DNA of 9,206 nucleotides from an uncultured Clostridia bacterium (GTDB lineage: Bacteria; Bacillota; Clostridia; Christensenellales; Aristaeellaceae), in assembly GCA_934670175.1 (NCBI GenBank), contig CAKUOX010000078.1:1-9206 (forward strand), written 5' to 3'. The position numbers and the translations under genes were made by a program. Position 1 is the stretch's first letter. Every line of letters begins with the position of its first letter. Below are positions 1 to 6,704 of this stretch, piece after piece. The notes below the pieces were generated by a model. The model worked only from the letters and a program-made list of their open reading frames with translations, did no database searches and had not been told where the DNA came from.

Positions 1-70
1 GCCCGCGTTTCCTTGTCTTGCAGGGTTTTTCAGCGTCTGGCAGTCTGTTGACTTTGTCAACATCCTGAGC
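1..70 (-). repeat. Dispersed intergenic repeat, left copy (inverted relative to 4326-4395)
   Basis: Read on the plus strand this stretch matches the reverse complement of 4326-4395 at 65 of 70 positions. The differences are at 16, 26, 29, 63 and 64. The last two break the right arm of the internal palindrome that is intact in the other copy. The element lies downstream of the importer's last gene and may extend left beyond the window. It has no coding potential that I trust. It looks like a REP- or MITE-like extragenic element; that class assignment is inference. Confidence 0.85.
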
Positions 71-86
71 AAAGCCGGAGCTTTGC
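69..86. repeat. Small perfect hairpin (7-bp stem)
   Basis: GCAAAGC (69-75) and GCTTTGC (80-86) are perfect inverted arms around the loop CGGA. It lies just left of the larger 91-115 hairpin, so a minus-strand transcript leaving the importer operon would meet two hairpins in series. No T-tract follows it in the minus direction. Confidence 0.5.
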
Positions 87-90
87 AAAT

Positions 91-115
91 CGGCGTGCTC
101 CAAAGGAGCACGCCG
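91..115 (-). terminator. Candidate terminator hairpin of the importer operon
   Basis: CGGCGTGCTCC (91-101) and GGAGCACGCCG (105-115) form a perfect 11-bp, G+C-rich stem with a 3-nt loop. It starts 37 nt past the stop codon of the binding-protein gene, where an operon terminator would be expected. In the minus direction the stem is followed only by ATTTGC, a weak U-tract, so intrinsic termination may be inefficient. It could instead be a 3' mRNA-stabilising structure. Confidence 0.5.
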
Positions 116-152
116 ACATTCTTACACACTATATAGCTTTGCCGCGCTGCGA

Positions 153-1202
153 TCAGCCCGCGTACTCCGCCCAGTGCTCAGTCCACTTTTCAAGCAGGGC
201 TTCCTTCTGCTCGCCGAGCCATTCCCAGTCGATTTCGACCAGACCCAGCTCGCTGTCATCCGGATAGTTGCCGTACTTGATGGTGGTGTTGGTGCCGCGC
301 GCACAGTTCTCCTCGGAGCGCGCCAGCTGATAATCGGCAGAACCGCAGAAGTCCATGAAAGCAGCGGCAGCCTCGTAGTGCGGGCAATCCTTAACCATGC
401 CGGCGCCGGAAGCGCAGGCGGTGTTGCCCTCCTTGGGGTAGACCAGGCGAATGTTGTCCGCGCCGTTCTTGGTGATCTGCATCTCAACGATGTTCTCATA
501 GGTCAGGCCAACGACATATTCGCCGCTGATGACGCTCTTGAACACGGTGGAGGAGGAGGTGGTGATAACGCCGTCGCAGTTCTGGATCAGCGCATCGATG
601 TAATCCCAGGACTTTTCATCGCCGAACTCATCGCCCATCAGCGCCAGAATGGTGTGGAACTGACGATATGCGGAAGAAGAAGCGGCGGGATCGGCCTGAA
701 TGATCTTGCCCTTCAGCGCCGGATCCAGCAGAGACTCGTAGCTGTCGATGGTCAGACCCAGCTCAGCCTCCAGCTCCTCGTTGACAACCAGCGCCATGTA
801 CTGGATGTCGAAGAAGGTGTAGTAGCCGTAGGGGTCGATCTTGCTCAGCTCATCGGCGATGGTGGGCGTGTACTGCTGCAGAACATCGTGGTACACGGTG
901 CCGTCAGACTCGAACAGGCCACCCATAATGACGTCCGCCTGCGGGTTGTTCACTTCGCCGCGCGCGCGGGCGATCAGCTTGCCGACGGAGTCGGAGATCC
1001 ACTCGATGGTGCAATCCGGATAATACTTGTACCAGATGGCTTCAACGGTCTGCTGCTGGGGATCGTCCAGTGTGGAATAGACGACCACGTGGTCGCCGAT
1101 GGACGCGGGATCCTCGCGCACCCAGGAGGGCTTTTCCTCCGCGAATGCGCTGCAGCTCAGCACCAGCAGGGCGATCAGTACGAGACTCAAAAGTTTCTTC
1201 AT
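153..1202 (-). CDS. Extracellular solute-binding protein of an FbpA/AfuA-type ABC importer
   Basis: This 349-residue protein should capture substrate outside the membrane and deliver it to the permease encoded just upstream. The N-terminus is a clear signal peptide (KK at 2-3, hydrophobic core to about 16). VLSC at 14-17 is lipobox-like, which would make Cys17 the lipid anchor; AFA-EE at 19-23 could instead be a signal peptidase I site. The mature protein shows features of the bacterial solute-binding protein group that includes FbpA, AfuA and PhnS: a first strand VVVYS (39-43), ADVIMGG (89-95), DPAASSS (171-177) and GEYVVGLTYEN (227-237). Ferric-binding FbpA proteins usually carry an adjacent tyrosine pair at about that last point; here I see only Tyr235 followed by Glu, so iron as the ligand is doubtful. 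Phosphosugar, phosphoglycerate or aminoethylphosphonate are alternatives. The ATG at 1202 follows AGGAGAGG (1212-1219) with 9 nt spacing. It is the last gene of the operon. Confidence 0.93.
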   Translation of the reverse strand: MKKLLSLVLIALLVLSCSAFAEEKPSWVREDPASIGDHVVVYSTLDDPQQQTVEAIWYKYYPDCTIEWISDSVGKLIARARGEVNNPQADVIMGGLFESDGTVYHDVLQQYTPTIADELSKIDPYGYYTFFDIQYMALVVNEELEAELGLTIDSYESLLDPALKGKIIQADPAASSSAYRQFHTILALMGDEFGDEKSWDYIDALIQNCDGVITTSSSTVFKSVISGEYVVGLTYENIVEMQITKNGADNIRLVYPKEGNTACASGAGMVKDCPHYEAAAAFMDFCGSADYQLARSEENCARGTNTTIKYGNYPDDSELGLVEIDWEWLGEQKEALLEKWTEHWAEYAG

Positions 1203-1263
1203 AGTTGGTTTCCTCTCCTTTTTTATTTTGTTAGCCTTGCGGCTTAACGTCGGTTTCAGGCGG
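1203..1263 (-). promoter_or_regulatory. Intercistronic hairpin and ribosome binding site before the binding-protein gene
   Basis: The 61-nt gap between permease stop and binding-protein start contains a stem at 1230-1248: GTTAGCC and GGCTTAAC with one bulged base. The minus-strand transcript has a GCAA tetraloop there, followed by an A-rich run and the AGGAGAGG site at 1212-1219. Such hairpins can protect or set apart the binding-protein part of an importer mRNA, which is often needed in excess. That role is inferred. I see no convincing separate promoter. Confidence 0.5.
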
Positions 1264-2912
1264 TCACACGCTCATCTTCTCGGAGCCGCGCGTGCAGACC
1301 AGATAGAGCACCAGGCAGACGATGGTCAGCAGCGTCGTGACCGTCGCAAACGCGGACGCCGTTCCGTAGGAACCCAGCGTGATGGCGTTGTAGGTGCTCA
1401 GCGTCAGCGTGATGGTGGAATTGTTGTACAGGAAGATACCGCTCGACATTTCCGTAATGATGGACACGAAGCTCAGGATCGCACCGGAGACGATGCCGCT
1501 GGTCATCTGCGGCACGGTGACCTTGATAAAGGTCTTGATCTTCGATGCGCCGAGGCTGATGGCAGCCTCCTCTGTACTGATTGGAATCTGCATCATCGTG
1601 GCTGTGGCGGATCTGCTGGTATACGGCATTCGCCGGATTGCCAGTGCAATGACCATGATGGTCATGGTGCCCGTCAGCGAGAAGTACTTCGTGTTGAACG
1701 CGATGATCAGCGCGATACCAATAACCGCGCCCGGCATGATATAGGGCAGCATGGAGATGGTATCCACCGTATGGCTCAGGCCGCTGGAGCGGCGCACCAC
1801 CAGATAGGCGATGAGCACGGCGATGATGATGATGACCACCAGCGCGATGATCGAGATCACCAGCGTATTCTTGACCGACCTGCCCAGCAGCTTGCGGATC
1901 GCATTCTGATAGTTGGACAGCGAATAGGTGTCCTGCGCCACCTGACCCTTGTAATCGCGGAACGAGTCAAAGATGATGTAGAACTGCGGCAGCAACGCCA
2001 CGGCGATCAGCAGGTAGCAGTAGGCGTGCATGAGAAAGCCCTTCACGCCCCTGGCTTCCTTCTTCTGAATCGGGTGCAGCGAATTAATGGTGAACTTGAA
2101 GCGGGATGTGGCGAATTTCTGCACCAGGAACACCACCGCCGTCAGCACGATGGCCAGCACGCTCACCGCTGAGGCAAAGTTGTAGTCCGCGCCGACTTCG
2201 CTGAGGAAGGAGTCGTAGATCAGCACCGGGAAGGTCTTGTAGCCCTCACCGATCAGCGCCGGCGTACCGAAATCTGCAAACGCGCGCATGAACACGATCA
2301 GCGCCGCCGCCAGTATCGTGGGCATCGTGAGCCCCATAATGACCTTGAAGAAGCGCTTCAGGCCCGTGCAGCCCAAATTGGCGCTGGCCTCCAGCAGACT
2401 GTTGTCGATGTCCTGGAACGCGCCGTTCATGTAGATGACCACCAGCGGGAACAGCTTCAGCGACTGTACCAGCAATATGCCGCCGAAGCCGTAGATCGAG
2501 CCGAGCTTTATACCCAGCCCCTCCAGCAGCTTGGTAATCACGCCGGAACGCCCCAGCAGCATGATCCACGAATACGCGCCGATAAAGGGCGCGGACATGG
2601 TACACAGCAGCGCCAGCACGAACAGCACCTTTCTTCCCCTCAGGCGATAGAAGGAGAAGAAATAGGAAAACGGTACGCCGATCAGCAGCGAAATCACCAT
2701 CACTGCGGCGGAGACCTTGAAGCTGTTCAGTATCGTCGAATAGTAATACTTCTTGGAAAAGAACTTGGTGAAGGCCTTCATCGTAAAGCCCGTCTTTTCC
2801 GTGTAGAACGCCTCCCACAGCAGGCGAATGCAGGGATAGATGAAGAAAACCACAAACAAGAGCAGCAGCATCAGGCCCAGCACGGTCCAGATGTCCCGCC
2901 TGCGCTTCGTTT

Positions 2913-2916
<4 letters not shown>
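1264..2916 (-). CDS. ABC importer permease, two fused transmembrane domains (FbpB/AfuB type)
   Basis: This 550-residue membrane protein should form the whole translocation pore of the importer as one chain. It starts MKTKRRRD and enters a first membrane segment at about 11-28. Each half has the cytoplasmic EAA coupling loop that docks the ATPase: EASANLG at 176-182 in the first half, and EEAAISLGASKIK at 449-461 in the second. About twelve hydrophobic segments are visible, with a polar linker around 266-295 between the halves. Length and duplicated layout fit FbpB, AfuB and PhnU/PhnV-like fused permeases. The ATG at 2916 overlaps the ATPase stop (ATGA) and follows GGAGG at 2924-2928 with 7 nt spacing, so translation is probably coupled. 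Family assignment is firm; substrate is not defined by this protein. Confidence 0.95.
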
Positions 2917-4034
<1,118 letters not shown>

Positions 4035-4040
4035 AAGCAA

Positions 4041-4046
4041 CCTCCT
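4041..4046 (-). promoter_or_regulatory. Perfect AGGAGG ribosome binding site that fixes the ATPase start
   Basis: On the minus strand AGGAGG is followed by 6 nt and then ATG (4034). It directly abuts the foot of the 4047-4080 hairpin, so folding or protein binding there could alter ribosome access. Confidence 0.9.
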
Positions 4047-4080
4047 GTTGACGATACGGGCACAGCGCCCATATCGTAAC
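4047..4080 (-). promoter_or_regulatory. Strong leader hairpin or operator-like dyad touching the ribosome binding site
   Basis: Arms 4047-4061 and 4067-4080 pair over 14 base pairs around a 5-nt loop, with one G-U pair and one unpaired base in the RNA. The core arm sequences are GATACGGGC and GCCCATATC. The structure sits in the roughly 100-nt leader between the promoter and the ATPase start. It has no U-tract, so it is not a plain terminator. It could be a DNA operator for a dimeric repressor or an mRNA element controlling translation; the sequence cannot separate these. Confidence 0.6.
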
Positions 4081-4140
4081 CTTCATTTATAAAGTGCATA
4101 TATATTTATTCTGATCAAAATACGCTATGCCGGTCTGTCC

Positions 4141-4168
4141 ATTATAACAGATTATAGAAAAATGTCAA
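4141..4168 (-). promoter_or_regulatory. Sigma-A promoter of the importer operon
   Basis: On the minus strand a perfect -35 TTGACA (4163-4168) is followed by a 16-bp spacer and a perfect -10 TATAAT (4141-4146), with an extended -10 TG one base upstream of the -10. AT-rich DNA lies upstream of the -35 box. The predicted start of transcription is near 4134, leaving a leader of about 100 nt. Such a strong core promoter usually needs a repressor or leader control if the gene is conditional. Confidence 0.85.
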
Positions 4169-4310
4169 TATATTTCTCATCAATTGTTAAATCAGTCGCA
4201 TGAAAACGCGCTTTTTGGTAAATATGCCCAAAACATAAGCGTGCTGTGCCCCTTGGAGCTGTCACCCCGCAGGGCCCGGCCTTGCTGACCCTTTCACGCA
4301 AAAAAGCGGA

Positions 4311-4327
4311 AGGCGCCTTCAGGGCGC
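4311..4327 (+). repeat. 17-bp direct repeat, copy 1
   Basis: AGGCGCCTTCAGGGCGC occurs here and again, identically, at 4528-4544. In this copy the flanks allow only a 5-bp stem (GCGCC/GGCGC) around TTCAG. Confidence 0.8.
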
Positions 4328-4395
4328 TCAGTCTGTTGACAAAGTCAACAGACTGCCAGACGCTGAGAAGCCCTGCAAGGCAAGGAAACGCGGGC
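4326..4395 (+). repeat. Dispersed intergenic repeat, right copy (inverted relative to 1-70)
   Basis: The reverse complement matches 1-70 at 65 of 70 positions. This copy contains a perfect palindrome at 4329-4355: CAGTCTGTTGAC (4329-4340), loop AAA, GTCAACAGACTG (4344-4355). Two separate copies within 4.4 kb, both between genes, indicate a family of extragenic elements in this genome. No transposase or clear target-site duplication is visible. Confidence 0.85.
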
Positions 4396-4446
4396 TGCAA
4401 ATGAGGGCGCATACTTAGATGTATGTAACCGATTTTGCAGCCCGCG
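4389..4446. repeat. Hairpin with 13-bp arms and 32-nt interior
   Basis: CGCGGGCTGCAAA (4389-4401) and TTTGCAGCCCGCG (4434-4446) are perfect inverted arms. The interior contains a smaller inverted pair, CATAC and GTATG. The left arm overlaps the outer end of the dispersed repeat, so it may be part of the full-length element. Confidence 0.7.
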
Positions 4447-4461
4447 TTGACGATGCAAGCG

Positions 4462-4499
4462 GAAATTTCAACTTCTTCAGAAGTTGTTCAGGAAATTTC
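4462..4499. repeat. Nested hairpin
   Basis: Outer 8-bp arms GAAATTTC (4462-4469 and 4492-4499) enclose an inner stem AACTTC (4470-4475) and GAAGTT (4480-4485) with loop TTCA. A 6-nt bulge (4486-4491) sits on one side. The outer arm is itself palindromic, so the two arms are also a direct repeat. Confidence 0.6.
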
Positions 4500-4526
4500 T
4501 GCGGTTGCGGGGTTTATCAGCGGCCT

Positions 4527-4547
4527 GAGGCGCCTTCAGGGCGCCTC
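4527..4547 (-). terminator. G+C-rich hairpin downstream of the TPR gene
   Basis: GAGGCGCC (4527-4534) and GGCGCCTC (4540-4547) form a perfect 8-bp stem with loop TTCAG, 39 nt beyond the TPR gene's stop codon. Position suits termination of the exonuclease-TPR operon, but no U-tract follows on the minus strand. It also contains copy 2 of the 17-bp direct repeat, so it may only be a repeat element. Confidence 0.35.
4528..4544 (+). repeat. 17-bp direct repeat, copy 2
   Basis: Identical to 4311-4327; here its flanks extend the stem to the 8-bp hairpin at 4527-4547. Confidence 0.8.
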
Positions 4548-4548
4548 C

Positions 4549-4568
4549 GCCGTAATATGCCGTAATAT
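4549..4568 (+). repeat. Tandem duplication of a 10-bp unit
   Basis: GCCGTAATAT occurs twice head to tail (4549-4558, 4559-4568), just downstream of the TPR gene. This may be a slippage product. Confidence 0.7.
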
Positions 4569-4586
4569 AATGATATGTGAATATGC

Positions 4587-5378
4587 TTACAGGCTGCTGC
4601 GCAGCTCCTCCAGCATTTCTACCGAAATGGGGCAGAGCCTGGAGCCGCTGTGGATGATCGCCTTATCCACATATTCGCGCGCCTTGGCGGTATCGCCGTC
4701 CTCACGGGCGAAGTTCGCCAGCGCGTACAGCGTGGTGATCTGGCTGGGACGCTGCTTATAGGCGCGCTGGTAATAGTCTCTGGACTTGGCATACATTTCG
4801 GCAGCCGCTGCGGCGTCGCCATTTTTTTCAGCCCAGATGCCCTGCTGGCGGCAGAGCTCGCCCAGATTGTCCAGCGTGGCCGCGTCCTCATCATCGTAAT
4901 CCATGGCCTCGTCCAGCAATGCCTGCGCCTCGGCAAAATCGCCGGTCTGCGCCGCCTGCTCCACCAGATAGGTGCCAAGCGACGAATAGTACGAGCTGTT
5001 CTTGGCGTGTTTTCCGGCATAGCGTATCGTCTCGATCGCCTTGTCCAGCAAACCCAGCCGCCACAGGCAGATGGAATAATTCACGCGCAGCTCGAAATGC
5101 GTATCCTCGGACATTGCCTTGTCCTGGCTGATCTCCTTCATCAGCTCCCGCGCGCGCTCGAATTCGCCGCCGCGCATCAGCAAAATGGAGTAGCTCATCA
5201 GAATATTGGTTCTGCGGCAGCCTGCGCCGTAGGCCTGCTGGTAGAGCGCCTGCGCCTCAGCATATTTTGCGCGCGCGTCGGCCACCTTGCCGCGCCGGTT
5301 CAATTCGTTTGCCTGAGAGTGCGCGCTGACCGCGTTTCTGCCCAGACGGTCGGCCTTGAGGCTGTCAAATAAACTCAT
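4587..5378 (-). CDS. Cytoplasmic tetratricopeptide-repeat protein
   Basis: This 263-residue protein has no signal peptide or membrane segment. It is almost wholly helical and shows TPR-like spacing of small residues and aromatics, for example in KVADARAKYAEAQALYQQAY near the N-terminus, GEFERARELM, GDFAEAQALLDEAMDYD, a stretch ending in YYQRAYKQRP, and GDTAKAREYVDKAI near the C-terminus. TPR proteins are protein-binding scaffolds; no enzymatic motif is visible. Its ATG (5378) overlaps the stop of the upstream exonuclease gene (ATGA) and has GGAGG at 5389-5393, 10 nt away, so the two are probably translationally coupled and made together. A role as partner or regulator of the exonuclease is inference from this coupling. 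It ends with TAA at 4587. Confidence 0.88.
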   Translation of the reverse strand: MSLFDSLKADRLGRNAVSAHSQANELNRRGKVADARAKYAEAQALYQQAYGAGCRRTNILMSYSILLMRGGEFERARELMKEISQDKAMSEDTHFELRVNYSICLWRLGLLDKAIETIRYAGKHAKNSSYYSSLGTYLVEQAAQTGDFAEAQALLDEAMDYDDEDAATLDNLGELCRQQGIWAEKNGDAAAAAEMYAKSRDYYQRAYKQRPSQITTLYALANFAREDGDTAKAREYVDKAIIHSGSRLCPISVEMLEELRSSL

Positions 5379-6538
5379 AACTGCATTTCCTCCAATCCCT
5401 TTGCTTCGATTTTTCTCTTCAGCCGCGCGCGCCTTGCGTTGATCGCCTCTACGTCCGACGGCGCGGCGTAATGCAACGCAAGGTCGGCGTAGCGCAGCGC
5501 GCGGCGCGGGTTTTTATAGCGATGCTCGTACAGCTTGGCGAGCTCCAAATAGATCCTGTCGCGCATCTGCCGCCGCACGGCCATTCTTTCCAGCGCCTCG
5601 CGCATGGCCTCCACATTGCGGCAGCGGCGCTCCAGCAGATAGGCGCGCCACGCGGCCTGCGCCGCCGCCTCGCCCGCATACAGCTGCGGCAGCCTGCCCG
5701 CCGGCGCGGGGATGGCGGCCACGCGGTAGACCTCGCGCGCGACGCCCAGCTCGCCCTGATTTTCAAGCGCCTTGCCGATGCTCAGCAGATCGCGCCGGTC
5801 GCGCTGGCTTTCCGGGTGCGCGTAGATCTGGCACAGCTCGGCCAGCAGCGTGCCCAGCGTCAGTATATCCTGGCGGTTGTGATCCACGATGTCCGTCAAC
5901 AGCGCCATATCGCCGCTGCGCAGATAATCGAAATAGCGCTGCGGCACCTCGCTGCCGGGCAGGTCGTGCTCCCTGCCCTGTCCCAGTATGATCTCCTCAA
6001 TGCGGCTCAGACGGCAGCTGCCAATGCGCATCCTCCAGGTGCGCCGCGCGGGATAGAGCAGATCCAGCTGCTCCGGATCGCGCCAATCGTCCTGCATGCG
6101 GCACATCGCAAAGCGCGCCTTCAGCAGCGGCAGGTCGAAGTTTTTGCCGTTGAAGCTGCACACGGCGTCAAACTCGCGCATGCGCGCCGCGATCGCGCCC
6201 AGCATCTCCGCCTCGTCCGGATAGTCGCGCATCAGCAGCTGCTCCACCACGAAGCGGTCGCCGCGCAGATAGCCCAGCCCAACCAGAAACGCCACTGTGC
6301 CCGCCCCGCCGGACAGGCCCGTAGTCTCCGTATCCAGAAACAGCAGCCGCCGAATATCAAAGGCGCGGCTGCCCCAGCCGATGCGCCGAAGCGCGCTGGC
6401 ATCCAGCGAAAACAGGCGCACGTCCGCAGGGCGCTCGCTCGAAAACAGCGCCACGCCGCCCGTTCGCGCGGGCCGCCGCTCGACCCTGGGCTGCGCCGCC
6501 GAGATCGCGTTCAGCTTTGCCCTGAGCCCCGAAGCCAT
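5375..6538 (-). CDS. DEDDh-type exonuclease with RNase H-like fold, YprB/MrfB family (COG3359-like)
   Basis: This 387-residue cytoplasmic protein has a nuclease domain at about 62-230 with every expected acidic residue. Exo I is FLDTETTGL with Asp69 and Glu71, Exo II is FNGKNFDLPLL with Asp135, and Exo III is DHNRQDI with His220 and Asp224, giving a DEDDh active site for two-metal 3'-end hydrolysis. The C-terminal third (about 240-380) is helical and TPR-like. This layout matches YprB of Bacillus, named MrfB, which works with the helicase MrfA (YprA) in repair of mitomycin C damage. No helicase gene is in the window, so a shared role in that pathway is inferred only. The ATG at 6538 follows AAGGAGG (6546-6552) at 7 nt. 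It leads a two-gene operon with the TPR gene and has its own promoter at 6567-6596. Confidence 0.92.
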   Translation of the reverse strand: MASGLRAKLNAISAAQPRVERRPARTGGVALFSSERPADVRLFSLDASALRRIGWGSRAFDIRRLLFLDTETTGLSGGAGTVAFLVGLGYLRGDRFVVEQLLMRDYPDEAEMLGAIAARMREFDAVCSFNGKNFDLPLLKARFAMCRMQDDWRDPEQLDLLYPARRTWRMRIGSCRLSRIEEIILGQGREHDLPGSEVPQRYFDYLRSGDMALLTDIVDHNRQDILTLGTLLAELCQIYAHPESQRDRRDLLSIGKALENQGELGVAREVYRVAAIPAPAGRLPQLYAGEAAAQAAWRAYLLERRCRNVEAMREALERMAVRRQMRDRIYLELAKLYEHRYKNPRRALRYADLALHYAAPSDVEAINARRARLKRKIEAKGLEEMQL

Positions 6539-6566
6539 GCCATCGCCTCCTTACCGTTTAGAACCT

Positions 6567-6596
6567 ATTGTAGTGCATTGCATGTCAGCTTGTCAA
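6567..6596 (-). promoter_or_regulatory. Promoter of the exonuclease-TPR operon
   Basis: On the minus strand a perfect -35 TTGACA (6591-6596), an 18-bp spacer and -10 TACAAT (6567-6572) precede the exonuclease ATG by a short leader of about 20 nt. The -35 box lies inside the left arm of the shared inverted repeat 6590-6639. Confidence 0.75.
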
Positions 6597-6639
6597 GCGA
6601 CGCAGATGCGCGCAAAATGCGCACGGCCGCGCTTGACAA
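6590..6639. promoter_or_regulatory. Inverted repeat joining two divergent promoters
   Basis: TTGTCAAGCG (6590-6599) and CGCTTGACAA (6630-6639) are perfect 10-bp inverted arms that contain the -35 boxes of the two opposite promoters. An inner dyad, TGCGC (6607-6611) and GCGCA (6619-6623), shares almost the same centre. Part of the outer symmetry follows simply from two consensus -35 boxes facing apart, but the shared GCG flank and the concentric inner dyad go beyond that. A regulator binding here would control both units; that is inference. Confidence 0.55.
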
Positions 6640-6661
6640 ACCGCCGGCGCGCAACTATGAT
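6633..6661 (+). promoter_or_regulatory. Promoter of the ABC exporter gene
   Basis: TTGACA (6633-6638), a 17-bp spacer and TATGAT (6656-6661) make a near-consensus sigma-A promoter, with transcription expected from about 6668 and a leader of roughly 35-40 nt. Its position rules out the long upstream extension of the exporter reading frame. Confidence 0.82.
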
Positions 6662-6688
6662 GAGGACATGTACTCATTGTATATTTTT

Positions 6689-6693
6689 GGAGG
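6689..6693 (+). promoter_or_regulatory. Ribosome binding site that fixes the exporter start
   Basis: GGAGG lies 11 nt before ATG 6705. The frame is open back to 6297, but those upstream codons lie in the divergent gene and promoter region and have no comparable site. Confidence 0.85.
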
Positions 6694-6704
6694 AAAAACC
6701 TGTT

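Larger units (their letters stand above)
4169..4586. other. Gene-free, repeat-rich intergenic region
   Basis: No protein gene with a ribosome binding site and sensible composition is present in these 418 bases. From left to right they hold AT-rich DNA upstream of the importer promoter, a stretch (about 4201-4310) where I see no clear structure, the dispersed repeat 4326-4395 with its palindrome, a long-armed hairpin at 4389-4446, a nested hairpin at 4462-4499, a G+C hairpin at 4527-4547, and a 10-bp tandem duplication at 4549-4568. A 17-base direct repeat (4311-4327 and 4528-4544) links the two ends. The density of small repeats suggests accumulated extragenic elements between two outward-ending or outward-starting operons. 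Confidence 0.75.

Noticed and set aside
4047..4080. Known riboswitch or Fur box in the importer leader
   Set aside because: The leader is too short and simple for the riboswitch classes I know, and no GATAATGATAATCATTATC-like sequence is present. A single dyad is all that can be claimed.
4152..4412. Open frame of 86 codons on the minus strand in the intergenic region
   Set aside because: It runs through the dispersed repeat (4326-4395) and over the importer promoter, has no ribosome binding site I can see, and has repeat-like rather than gene-like composition.
4435..4761. Open frame of 108 codons on the plus strand
   Set aside because: It begins in the hairpin cluster and ends antisense to the TPR gene. 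It has no domain or start signal.
6297..6704. N-terminal extension of the ABC exporter by 136 codons
   Set aside because: It would lie over the start of the divergent exonuclease gene and over the exporter's own promoter (6633-6661). A good ribosome binding site precedes ATG 6705, and the protein from there has the normal half-transporter length.
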